Source of the DNA: Anatilimnocola aggregata
Lineage (GTDB): Bacteria; Planctomycetota; Planctomycetia; Pirellulales; Pirellulaceae
Direction: 5' to 3'
Assembly (NCBI RefSeq): GCF_007747655.1
Contig: NZ_CP036274.1
Coordinates: 7,998,001-8,062,000 of the forward strand
DNA: 64,000 bases
Both the position numbers and the translations under genes were made by a program. Below the pieces are notes generated by a model. It made no database searches. It saw only the letters and a list, made by a program, of their open reading frames with translations, and had not been told where the DNA came from. Below are positions 25,434-33,736 of the stretch, piece by piece; the first letter of the stretch is position 1; every line of letters starts with the position of its first letter.

Positions 25434-27128
25434 ATGCCCGTCACCATCGATCAGATCTTTGTCGAAACACCTCAGTACGAAGAAGTAGCCCGCGAATACG
25501 CCGAGCTCGAAGCTTCCTTCGCCCGCGCCAAGACCGCCGAACAGACGGCGGAGGTCGTTCATCGCTGGGATCAGATTCGCCGCCGCTTGGAAACGTGGGG
25601 CGCGCTCGTCTCGTTGCGGTTCAATCAAGACACGCGCAACGAAGAATACAAAAAGGAGCGCGAGTACAGCGACGAACTCCAGCCACGGCTGACCGACCTG
25701 GATGTCAAGATCAAGCGGCTCCTACTCGCTAGTCCGCATCGGGGGGCCCTCGAACAAAAGTACGGCACCCAGGCGTTTGCCCTGTGGTCTGCCGATGTGA
25801 TGACGTTCGAGCCAGCCATTCAAGACCACCTGGTTCGCGAGGCCAAGCTGCAGGCCGAGTATGGCGAAGTGATGGCGACCGCCAAGTTACAGTTCCGGGG
25901 CGAAACGCTCAATCATTCGGCGATTGTCAAGTTTCGCGAAGATCCCGACCGAGCCACGCGGCACGAAGCCGAGCAAGTCCGCTGGCAATGGTACGCCGAT
26001 AATCGCCCGCAGCTCGACCGAATCTATACCGACATGGTGAACCTGCGCCACGAGATGGCCCGCACGCTGAAGTTCAACAATTTCGTCGAACTGGGTTACC
26101 AGCGGATGAAGCGAGTCGATTACAACGCGGCCGATGTCGCCCTTTTTCGCGACGAAGTCCGCAAGTATGTCGTGCCATTGGCCGTTGAGTTGCGCAAGAA
26201 GCAGGCCAAAGACCTGGGCGTCGACAAACTCATGTTTTGGGACGACGCCATTCACGACGCGCAAGGCAATCCCGCGCCTCAGGGCGACCACGATTGGATG
26301 GTCGAGCGGGCGCACGAAATGTTCGCCGCGATGGGCCCCGAGCTGGCCGACTTCTTTCGCTTGATGACGACCGCCAAGCTGACCGACCTGAAGAACCGCG
26401 AAGGGAAAAGCCCGGGCGGCTTCTGCACGTCGTTCCCCTCGTATGGCTTGCCGTACATCTTTGCCAACTTCAACGGCACCAAGCACGACGTCGAAGTCTT
26501 CACGCACGAAGTAGGGCACGCCTATCAGGGCTACCTCAGCCGCGAGCAACCGCTGAGTGACTATCTCTGGCCAACGTACGAGTCGTGCGAGATCCACTCG
26601 ATGGGGCTCGAGTTCCTCACCTGGCCGCACATGGAAAAGTTCTTCGGTGCCGATGCCGAACGGTTCCGTCGCATCCATCTCACCCAAGGCCTGCTGTTCC
26701 TGCCCTATGGCGTGGCCGTCGATCACTTTCAACACTTGGTTTATGAGAAGCCCGAAGCGACCGCGGCCGAGCGGCATGGCATGTGGCAGGAAGTGGAACG
26801 AATGTATTTGCCGTGGCGCGACTACGGCGACTTGCCCCACGTCGTCGATGGCGGCTTTTGGCAATTCCAACGGCACATTTATCTTCACCCGTTTTATTAC
26901 ATCGACTATACGCTGGCGCAAACCTGCGCGCTGCAGCTGTGGGTCCGTTCGCGTAAAGATCCGCAGAAGACGCTCGACGACTACAACGCCCTGTGCCGTC
27001 GCGGTGGCGAAGCTCCCTTCCAAGCCCTGGCACGCGGTGCCGGTCTGATCAGTCCCTTCGAACCGGGCTGCCTGCGCGATGTCGTCGAGCAGGCCCGCGT
27101 GGTGCTAGCGGAAGGAAAGCAGGGCTAA
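25434..27128 (+). CDS. M3 family oligoendopeptidase (zinc metallopeptidase)
   Basis: The ATG at 25434 gives 564 residues and avoids translating the preceding repeat. The zinc site HEVGH (His358, His362) lies in VEVFTHEVGHAYQGY, followed by the downstream Glu block YESCEIHSMGLEFLTWP. The C-terminal region DYTLAQTCALQLWVRSRKDP is typical of the M3 oligoendopeptidase F group. These are cytoplasmic enzymes that cut short peptides. No signal peptide is seen. The length matches the family. It appears monocistronic. Confidence 0.95.
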   Translation: MPVTIDQIFVETPQYEEVAREYAELEASFARAKTAEQTAEVVHRWDQIRRRLETWGALVSLRFNQDTRNEEYKKEREYSDELQPRLTDLDVKIKRLLLASPHRGALEQKYGTQAFALWSADVMTFEPAIQDHLVREAKLQAEYGEVMATAKLQFRGETLNHSAIVKFREDPDRATRHEAEQVRWQWYADNRPQLDRIYTDMVNLRHEMARTLKFNNFVELGYQRMKRVDYNAADVALFRDEVRKYVVPLAVELRKKQAKDLGVDKLMFWDDAIHDAQGNPAPQGDHDWMVERAHEMFAAMGPELADFFRLMTTAKLTDLKNREGKSPGGFCTSFPSYGLPYIFANFNGTKHDVEVFTHEVGHAYQGYLSREQPLSDYLWPTYESCEIHSMGLEFLTWPHMEKFFGADAERFRRIHLTQGLLFLPYGVAVDHFQHLVYEKPEATAAERHGMWQEVERMYLPWRDYGDLPHVVDGGFWQFQRHIYLHPFYYIDYTLAQTCALQLWVRSRKDPQKTLDDYNALCRRGGEAPFQALARGAGLISPFEPGCLRDVVEQARVVLAEGKQG

Positions 27129-27296
27129 CGGGACGCAGCACGGAAGGGGTGAAGAGAAGGGAGTATGATGAAGTCGCGCCTCAACCTCGCTCACGCGTCG
27201 GGCTATGTAATACAACTGCAAACTCCAAACTCCATCCCTGCCGAACTGCATTGAAACTTAAACTCCCGCACTCCTAACCTCCCGCCGGTACCCATC

Positions 27297-29072
27297 ATGC
27301 CTAGCCGTCGTGCGATTGTTTGGTTGACGTTATTGTTTTCCCCGCTCGTGGCTGTTGCTGCCGAGCCCGACCGGAGCCCGGTCGACTTGGTGCTCGGTCC
27401 CGATGAATCGTGGCTGGTGACAATCAATCAGACGAGCGACACCGCGTCGCTCGTTCGCACCAGCGACGGCCAGGTGCTGCACGAGTTGGCCATCGGCGAT
27501 CATCCCACCGGCATCTGCCTGCTGCCCAGCGGCCACGAAGTGCTGATCGCCTGTCATCACTCGGGCGAATTGCAACGGCTGCAAATCGTGGGAGATAAAT
27601 TGAACCTGGTGAGCCAGCTGGCTGTCGGCTATTTGCCGCACAGCGTGGTGACGACCAAGGATGGCAAGACAGCTTATGTTTCGCTGCTGGCATCGGCTGA
27701 AGTGGCCATTGTCGATCTCGCCAAGAACGAAGTAACCGAAAAGATCACCGTGGGCCGTTGGCCGCGCAATTTGGCGCTATCGGCCGACGGCAACACGCTG
27801 GCTGTGGCGGCGAGTGGCGACCGGGGCATTTCAGTCGTCGATCTGCCGACCAGGAAGCAGAAGTTCCACGAAACGTTCATGGGGCTGAATATCGGCCAGT
27901 TGCAGATCGGCAAAGATCAGCAGCACGTCTACACCACATGGATGACCTACCGTGGCTTTCCGCTCAACATCTCGAACATTCGCCAGGGCTGGGTACTCGC
28001 CAGTCGCGTGGGGCGCGTGCGGCTCGATGGTCCCGCGCGGCGCGAAGCAATGGCGCTTGATCCGCGCGGCCGGGCGATTGCCGATCCTTATGGCTTTGCG
28101 CTCACCAGCGATGAACAGCGGATGATCGTCGCCGCCGGGGGCACGCACGAACTGCTCGTCTATCGCGCGCACGATCTCCCGCTGAAGGCAATCGGCAGCG
28201 ACGACCATGTTCCCGACGATGTGCTCCGCGATCGCGACCGCTTCGACCGCATCGAGCTCGGCGGCCGCCCTCAAGGGTTGAAGATCGCCAAGGATGATAA
28301 GTCGGTTTACGTCGCCAACTACTTTTCCAATTCGGTGCAGGTGGTTGATATCGTCGGCAAGACGGTGACGAAAACCTTCGCGCTTGGCGGGCCCGACAAA
28401 CCGTCACTCGCGCGGCAGGGAGAAACCATTTTTCACGATGCCCGCCGCAGTCTCGATCAGTGGTACAGCTGTGCCACCTGCCACGTCGATGGCGGCACCA
28501 ACAGCATTCCCATGGACACCCTCAATGACAACACCAACTTCACCAGCAAGACGGTCCTGCCTCTTTATCACCTGGCCGACACCGCTCCCTGGACCTGGCA
28601 CGGCTGGCAAAAAGATCTCTCCGCCGCGATGCGCAAGAGCCTCATCGACACCATGCACGGCCCCGTCCCGAACGACGACGACGTCGCCGCCGTCCTCGCC
28701 TATCTGCGCGAACTCAAGCCCGCCCCCAATCCGTTCGTCGCCAAAGATGGCCAACTCACGGCGGCGCAACAACGGGGGCAGCAGCTCTTCACCGGCAAAG
28801 TGGGCAACTGCATCCAGTGCCACACCGGCCCGCACTTCACCGACGGCCAGGTTCACGAAGTGGGACTCGAATCGAGCAAAGACTATTACCGCGGCTACAA
28901 CACTCCCACGCTCCGCAACGTCTACCTCAAGACCACCCTCCTTCACGACGGCCGCTCCGCCACGCTCGCCGACGTCCTCCGCGAGCCCCACTCCCCCGAC
29001 AAAGTTGCCGGTGAGAGAGCTTTGACTGAGGAGGAGATTAGAGATTTGGTGGAGTATTTAAAGACGTTGTAG
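27297..29072 (+). CDS. Beta-propeller fused to di-haem cytochrome c domain, secreted
   Basis: The 591-residue protein has a signal peptide (IVWLTLLFSPLVAVAAE). An N-terminal YVTN-type beta-propeller covers about residues 25-375 (GICLLPSGHEVLIACHHSGE, LPHSVVTTKDGKTAYVSLL, WPRNLALSADGNTLAVAASG, PQGLKIAKDDKSVYVANYF). A C-terminal cytochrome domain has two CxxCH sites, SCATCHVDGG and NCIQCHTGPHF, in the arrangement of di-haem cytochrome c peroxidase/MauG-like proteins (NTPTLRNVYLKTTLLHDGR). It probably carries out electron transfer or a peroxidase/oxidase reaction in the periplasm. Substrate is unknown. The gene ends just before the repeat array that brackets the RAYT gene. Confidence 0.9.
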   Translation: MPSRRAIVWLTLLFSPLVAVAAEPDRSPVDLVLGPDESWLVTINQTSDTASLVRTSDGQVLHELAIGDHPTGICLLPSGHEVLIACHHSGELQRLQIVGDKLNLVSQLAVGYLPHSVVTTKDGKTAYVSLLASAEVAIVDLAKNEVTEKITVGRWPRNLALSADGNTLAVAASGDRGISVVDLPTRKQKFHETFMGLNIGQLQIGKDQQHVYTTWMTYRGFPLNISNIRQGWVLASRVGRVRLDGPARREAMALDPRGRAIADPYGFALTSDEQRMIVAAGGTHELLVYRAHDLPLKAIGSDDHVPDDVLRDRDRFDRIELGGRPQGLKIAKDDKSVYVANYFSNSVQVVDIVGKTVTKTFALGGPDKPSLARQGETIFHDARRSLDQWYSCATCHVDGGTNSIPMDTLNDNTNFTSKTVLPLYHLADTAPWTWHGWQKDLSAAMRKSLIDTMHGPVPNDDDVAAVLAYLRELKPAPNPFVAKDGQLTAAQQRGQQLFTGKVGNCIQCHTGPHFTDGQVHEVGLESSKDYYRGYNTPTLRNVYLKTTLLHDGRSATLADVLREPHSPDKVAGERALTEEEIRDLVEYLKTL

Positions 29073-29086
29073 GTAGTGAGATCGCC

Positions 29087-29246
29087 GGGTGCCTGTCGTT
29101 TTGCGGAGCAAAACACAGTGAAGTGTGAGTTGATACGGATTGGCTCTGGCGGCAAAGGTCTGCTAAAAAAGCTGGGCCAGTATGGTTGATTGGCCGGAGT
29201 GGTTCGAGCTGCTGCTGTGTTTTGCTCCGCAAAACGACAGGCACCC
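29087..29246. repeat. RAYT-associated palindrome, perfect 32-bp inverted pair
   Basis: The 32-bp sequence at 29087-29118, which starts GGGTGCCTGTCG, recurs as its exact reverse complement at 29215-29246. Each copy holds a small hairpin TTTTGC-GGA-GCAAAA next to a conserved GCCTGTCG tetranucleotide-like foot. This matches the REP arrangement (a foot plus an imperfect hairpin) and the pair has BIME layout. It lies immediately upstream of the RAYT gene. No coding region is seen in 29073-29368. Confidence 0.9.
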
Positions 29247-29368
29247 AACTTCAGTGCCGGTAGGCATCCCATTGCAAAGGTTGACAGGCACTCAAATACG
29301 TGCAGCGAAGCCACCTGCCAATCAGCTTTCAGCAGCCATCGATTCGTTCCCTCACTCAAGAGTGCGGT

Positions 29369-29941
29369 ATGCGTGGCCGGCCCCAGCGTGTTCACCGACA
29401 GGACTTCAATACCCCAGGACATGCGCACGAGCTGACGTTCTCTTGCTATCGCAGGTTCAATTTCTTGAAAGCGGAACGAACTTGTAACTGGCTCGTTGAA
29501 TCAATCGAGCGGGCTCGTGTGAAACACGATTTCGACCTCTGGGCCTTTGTGATCATGCCCAATCATGCACATGTGATTGTGCGGCCAAGACCCGAGAAGT
29601 ATCGAATCGGCAGGATCAGGTCCGGCATCAAACTGCCGGTGGCAAAACAGGCGATTCAGTTTCTTATTGATAACGAATCGCCTTGGCTGGAGCGAATCAC
29701 ACGACGACGCGGACATCGCACCGAGCGATTGTTTTGGCAATCGGGAGGTGGCTATGATCGCAATATCACCAATGGCAAGACGCTGCTCAAAATGATTGAG
29801 TACTTGCACGACAACCCAGTCCGCAAGGAATGGTGCCAGAGGGGAAGTGAGTGGAAGTGGTCGAGTGCGGCCTTCTATGAAGGTGGTAAGTCGCCGCTGA
29901 CTCCCGACCCCATTCCAGCCGAATGGTTGACTGATACCTGA
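29369..29941 (+). CDS. REP-associated tyrosine transposase (RAYT), Y1/IS200-like
   Basis: Starting at the ATG at 29369 gives 190 residues. The HUH metal site is MPNHAHVIV (His66, His68) and the catalytic Tyr145 lies in MIEYLHDNPV, followed by WKWSSA, all characteristic of Y1 transposases of the RAYT clade. RAYTs bind and cut REP hairpins in single-stranded DNA. They are usually single-copy domesticated enzymes not flanked by their own transposon ends. Here REP-like palindromes flank the gene on both sides. The protein appears intact. An N-terminal extension to an earlier non-ATG start is possible but has no domain-like features. Confidence 0.93.
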   Translation: MRGRPQRVHRQDFNTPGHAHELTFSCYRRFNFLKAERTCNWLVESIERARVKHDFDLWAFVIMPNHAHVIVRPRPEKYRIGRIRSGIKLPVAKQAIQFLIDNESPWLERITRRRGHRTERLFWQSGGGYDRNITNGKTLLKMIEYLHDNPVRKEWCQRGSEWKWSSAAFYEGGKSPLTPDPIPAEWLTDT

Positions 29942-29965
29942 GCTTGGAGAGCTGTCGGTGGCATT

Positions 29966-30040
29966 GGGTGCCTATCGTTTTCCGCAGTAAAGCAGAGCGA
30001 AGTGGCCGAGTTGGTTTGAACAGCTGCTGTGTTTTGCTGC
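29966..30040. repeat. Degenerate RAYT-associated palindrome pair
   Basis: A diverged copy of the 32-bp element lies at 29966-29997 in plus orientation, with changes in foot and hairpin. An inverted partial copy (CTGTGTTTTGCT) lies at 30027-30038, with related flanking sequence (GCTGCTGTG) shared with the upstream pair. It sits directly downstream of the RAYT stop, so the gene is bracketed by two inverted pairs. Confidence 0.75.
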
Positions 30041-30073
30041 GATTGAGAACCTAACATCGGCTCACATTGCCAG

Positions 30074-31228
30074 TTAAGTGGCCTTGGCCGTTGTGATGCT
30101 GTGCGGAATGAGGTTCATCCCGGTGTAGAGCACGCTTTCGCCGTTCTCAGTCACTTCGACACCTAGTTTTTGAACATGCTTGCTCAACTGCTCCAAGCAC
30201 AGCTTGCGGCTCACTCGTCTTTCCCCGTTTTGCTCGCAGTGAACGGAGTAAGCAGAGAGGATTTTGGCCCGCGTGATTTTGGCCCCACGTCCACCCACGC
30301 GGAGCTTGGTTTTCAGCCACTTTTCGAAGCTTCCTCCGCTTCGCGGATTAGCAAGGGAGGTATCGTTCAAAGGCTTGGCTTGTTTCAACACCCGAATCAC
30401 CAACTGCAAGCCGAACTTTCTCCCGCCTGAGCACACGTTACTTTTAGATTCAACCAGCTTCCGATGAATCTCTCGCAGGCTGAACCCTTTAGCCCTTAAA
30501 TCACAGATTAAGTCGATGGTGGTCTGGGGAAGCTCACGAAAGAACACTCTGTTCTTGTTGCCTCTAGCCCCAAACATGCGACAGTTGTAAACATGACTCA
30601 AGCTAAGTATATCTTGAATAAGTTCAGCTTGATAATCGACAGATTCTTCAGTCTCAGTTTGGATTATGGTGATTCCTTTGGACTCACAAATCGTCTTTAT
30701 TAAATCGAATCCCTGTCTTACAAGACGTTCACGATAAGTGATTATTAAAAAACCATTGTTGAACTTGTTGTCGATAATGTCCCGAACCATTTTCGTCAGA
30801 ACACTTGAGTTGTAATTTAAGCCGGAGGTCGTCCGGACGTACTTGTGGATAGTGCAGCCGTCCTTTCCCCACTTCTCTTTTGCGAATGCCTCTAGGCGTT
30901 CAACTTGACGTTGTAAATCAGCTTTCTGAGAACTGGTTGAAACTCGCGCAACTAATAGCACAGCAGGCCGCGTGGGTTCATTGGAATCTCCCTGAACTGA
31001 TTTCCCCTGCTCTAATCCGAGCCACTCGTGAACGTCCTCTAATCTGAAACGTCGGTGGCTCTTTCCGTCGAAGCTGGCCGCATTCAGCCTATAGCTTCGC
31101 AACCGGCCAGCGTTCGCCGCGTTTCTCGCCGTGTTGACGTGAACTTTGAACCTCCTGCTGAGTTCACCGATTGAAAGCCACTCCGTTGCGGTCCCTGATT
31201 CTGCGTTGATAGACTGGTAGCCAGACAT
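30074..31228 (-). CDS. IS607-like serine recombinase with C-terminal extension
   Basis: The ATG complementary to 31226-31228 has GGAG six nt upstream and gives 384 residues. Residues about 15-70 form a MerR-like HTH (WLSIGELSRRFKVHVNTARNAANAG, RFRLEDVHEWL). Residues about 88-215 are a serine recombinase with ARVSTSSQKADLQRQVE (likely catalytic Ser97) and ITYRERLVRQGFDLI. IS607 transposases have this HTH-first order but are normally near 200 residues. The extra 170 residues contain an HTH-like segment (LRAKGFSLREIHRKLV) and a C-terminal block (KILSAYSVHCEQNGERRVSRKLCLEQLSKHV) that resembles winged-helix domains of viral and plasmid primases. No tnpB is adjacent. The gene is visibly more AT-rich than its neighbours, consistent with recent transfer. 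Confidence 0.85.
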   Translation of the reverse strand: MSGYQSINAESGTATEWLSIGELSRRFKVHVNTARNAANAGRLRSYRLNAASFDGKSHRRFRLEDVHEWLGLEQGKSVQGDSNEPTRPAVLLVARVSTSSQKADLQRQVERLEAFAKEKWGKDGCTIHKYVRTTSGLNYNSSVLTKMVRDIIDNKFNNGFLIITYRERLVRQGFDLIKTICESKGITIIQTETEESVDYQAELIQDILSLSHVYNCRMFGARGNKNRVFFRELPQTTIDLICDLRAKGFSLREIHRKLVESKSNVCSGGRKFGLQLVIRVLKQAKPLNDTSLANPRSGGSFEKWLKTKLRVGGRGAKITRAKILSAYSVHCEQNGERRVSRKLCLEQLSKHVQKLGVEVTENGESVLYTGMNLIPHSITTAKAT

Positions 31229-31439
31229 TGCTTGCTCCATACGCAAGTGATGTTCAGGCGGGAGTGAGTGCTTGTAACACTTGCTCTCGCCGCTTTCATT
31301 TACGGGGCCAGCTAGAGAGCCGAACCCAGCGAAGGAAACGCCCCTCGCCGCTAGATTATGGGGAATGAAGCAAGAGAGAATGGCTCAAAAAACCTGCCAT
31401 CGGCTCACAACGGCCACTCTTGCCTGCCATGTTCAGCCC

Positions 31440-31462
31440 GCTCCGCAAAACGACAGGCACCC
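31440..31462 (-). repeat. Single RAYT-type palindrome copy
   Basis: Twenty-three bases match exactly the 3' part of the RAYT-flanking element in reverse orientation (GCTCCGCAAAACGACAGGCA and beyond). It is a solo copy between the serine recombinase gene and the LamG-fused DUF1501 gene. The rest of 31229-31515 shows no gene. Confidence 0.8.
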
Positions 31463-31515
31463 AGCTTCGTAATTACAAGTCGACCGGAATGTACCCAAGA
31501 CGGCAGAGAGAGAAA

Positions 31516-33651
31516 CTACCCCTTCACCTGGCTGGCGGCGAAGTGGGCGGCGAGACGTTCGCGGGAAAGGGGCTTGTTGAAGATGGCGAGGTCTCGCAGG
31601 CGGCCTTGCAGGGCGAACAAGGCGTCGCTGCGGGTGGCGGCGTACAGAGTGCGGGTGGTGAACTGTTTGGCGAGCGACCCGCTGAGCTCGGGCTGGGCGA
31701 AGTTGCCGTTGAGATAGACACTCACGTGTTCGCCCTCGCGGACCAGAGCCACGTGATACCAACGGTCGACTTCCAGCTTGGTCTTGCCAACGAGCAGGCC
31801 GCGCGGTGAATCGTCGCCGTTAAAGACGATCAACTTTCCTTGCAGCGACTGCTGAGGATTGAACGTGCCGCCAATTCCCAAGTGCTCGCCGCGGTCGCGG
31901 TCAGCACCGGCCGCTGCACCCTCGCGGCTGAACATATAGCCTGTCACCGGCAAGCGATCGACGGCCAGCGAATTCAAAAAGCAGAACTCGACGGTGTAGT
32001 TGTCGGCCCAGTCGCGCACATCAGCCTTCACGCGCTGATCGCCGGTCGCGACATCGCCCAGGTAGGCAGCCGGCGTGCGACCGCTGGGCAATTCCACGCT
32101 GCTATTGGTCGCACTGCTGCCGACCAGGTCGCGGGCACTTTTGCCACTCCGTTCTTGCAGCGGCCAATAGGCCAGCGGTGCATCGGCGAGAATCGCACTG
32201 TTGGGCTGCGAAACCAATTGCTCGGCCGGTTGCACCGAATCGTTGTCGTTGGGCTGGGCTTCGCCGCGGAGGATATCGTCGACAGGGCGGCCGTGGGCAA
32301 TGGTGTGCGGCCGCTGTTCGCGGTCGTGGACCACGCCGTGCGGATCGACTCCGAGCAAATGAAAAATCGTGGCCGTCACATCGGCGGGCCCGACGGGATT
32401 ATCGGCCGGATAGGCGGCGTGCTTGTCCGAGGCACCATAGACTTGCCCACCGGGAACTCCGCCACCGGCGAGCCAGACCGTGTTGCACGGGCCCCAGTGA
32501 TCGCGCCCCGCATTGCCGTTGATCTTCGGCGTGCGACCGAACTCGCTCGACCAGACAATCAGCGTATCGTCGAGCAAGCCACGATCATGCAAATCGCTCA
32601 GCAGCGTGGCCACGGGCTGATCGATCTGCGGCACCAGCCGTTCTTTCAGCTGCTTGAAGTTCTGGCCGTGCGTGTCCCAGGTCGTATCGACCCCCGGCAT
32701 GTCGCGGTGCCAATAGACAGTGACCAACCGCACGCCCGCTTCGAGCATCCGCCGCGCGAGCAACAAGCTTTGCCCAAAGGTTCCCTTGCCGTACCGTTCG
32801 CGCAGGGGCTGCGGTTCGCGCGCCAGGTCGAACGCTTCGCGGGCCTTGGTCGAATTCACCAGGTCGGCGGCCTGTTGATAGTACTCGTTCATCGCGTGGA
32901 CGCGCCGGCTGGCGTCGAGCCCCGCAGCCGCTTCGCCCATCAGTTGCCGCAAGTGCTGGCGACCGGCGACGCGGACCGGATCGATTCCTTTGCGCAGGGC
33001 CACCGCATCGATCTTGAAGTTCGGCAAGTCGGGATGCTGGTCGATGGTGAACGGATCGTACTTGCTGCCCAGCATGCCGCCGTTCTGCCCCGGGACAATG
33101 GCCCCGGCAGTGGTCGCGATGCGATCGGGGAGCGAGACAAAAGGGGGCATGCTCGCCTGGCTGGGGAGCAGCTTGTTCAGGACCGAACCGAGATGCGGAT
33201 GATCGCTGGGGGAAGCCCCAAAATTTTCGGCAGCCAGGCGATGCTTGTGCCCGGTAAGCATCCAGTGGGCACCGGTCGAGTGATTGTTGTCGGTGTGCGT
33301 GACCGAGCGGATGAGGGCGACCTTATCCATCTGCTGCGCGAGGTTCGGCATTAGCTCGCTGATTTGCAGGCCGGGGACGTTCGTCGAGCGGGGCGAAAAC
33401 TCGCCGCGAATGGTCGATGGCGCGTTCGGCTTCATGTCCCACAGGTCTTGATGCGCGGGACCACCCCACATGAACATCAGCAAGCAGCGCTTTGCCTTGC
33501 CAAAGCCAGGCCCATGCGCAGCGGCCGCCGCTTGCGGCAGGAGTAACGACGGCAGCGAGAGACCCAGCGGCGCGAGCGCACCGACTTGCAGCATGGCTCG
33601 TCGCGAGACACGGTCGCACAGCGGAGTCGAATTACCGAGAAGTTCGAGCAT
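31516..33651 (-). CDS. DUF1501 protein with C-terminal LamG/concanavalin-like domain
   Basis: The ATG complementary to 33649-33651 has GGAG about 9 nt upstream and gives 711 residues. A Tat-like signal (SRRAMLQVGALAPLGLSL) is followed by the DUF1501 domain to about residue 450: LLMFMWGGPAHQDLWDMKP, DTTWDTHGQNF and SEFGRTPKINGNAGRDHW. A linker then leads to a LamG-type jelly roll (about 480-705): LADAPLAYWPLQERSG, YTVEFCFLN, DRWYHVALVREGEHVSVYLNG and GRLRDLAIFNKPLSRERLAAHF. LamG domains bind glycans or proteins, so the fusion may anchor the enzyme to a polysaccharide. That is inference. A second DUF1501 gene lies upstream on the same strand. Confidence 0.92.
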   Translation of the reverse strand: MLELLGNSTPLCDRVSRRAMLQVGALAPLGLSLPSLLLPQAAAAAHGPGFGKAKRCLLMFMWGGPAHQDLWDMKPNAPSTIRGEFSPRSTNVPGLQISELMPNLAQQMDKVALIRSVTHTDNNHSTGAHWMLTGHKHRLAAENFGASPSDHPHLGSVLNKLLPSQASMPPFVSLPDRIATTAGAIVPGQNGGMLGSKYDPFTIDQHPDLPNFKIDAVALRKGIDPVRVAGRQHLRQLMGEAAAGLDASRRVHAMNEYYQQAADLVNSTKAREAFDLAREPQPLRERYGKGTFGQSLLLARRMLEAGVRLVTVYWHRDMPGVDTTWDTHGQNFKQLKERLVPQIDQPVATLLSDLHDRGLLDDTLIVWSSEFGRTPKINGNAGRDHWGPCNTVWLAGGGVPGGQVYGASDKHAAYPADNPVGPADVTATIFHLLGVDPHGVVHDREQRPHTIAHGRPVDDILRGEAQPNDNDSVQPAEQLVSQPNSAILADAPLAYWPLQERSGKSARDLVGSSATNSSVELPSGRTPAAYLGDVATGDQRVKADVRDWADNYTVEFCFLNSLAVDRLPVTGYMFSREGAAAGADRDRGEHLGIGGTFNPQQSLQGKLIVFNGDDSPRGLLVGKTKLEVDRWYHVALVREGEHVSVYLNGNFAQPELSGSLAKQFTTRTLYAATRSDALFALQGRLRDLAIFNKPLSRERLAAHFAASQVKG

Positions 33652-33673
33652 TGTCAGTCTCCGGCTTCTCTTA

Positions 33674-33736
33674 AGTGGCATAGGCTTCCAGCCTGTGATG
33701 CCAACTCGTCCTGACAGGCTGGAAGCCTATCCCACT
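33674..33736. repeat. AGGCTTCCAGCCTGT long hairpin
   Basis: A perfect 17-bp inverted repeat pairs 33680-33696 with 33714-33730. AGTGG/CCACT extends it outside a mismatch. It separates two DUF1501 genes and touches the stop codon of the upstream one. A related pair lies at 52605-52670. Confidence 0.85.

Noticed and set aside
29087-30040. A CRISPR array
   Set aside because: Copies are few, in opposite orientations and not spaced by uniform spacers; no cas genes are present.
30074-31228. A phage integrase
   Set aside because: The protein has the HTH-first serine recombinase layout of IS607 and no neighbouring phage genes.
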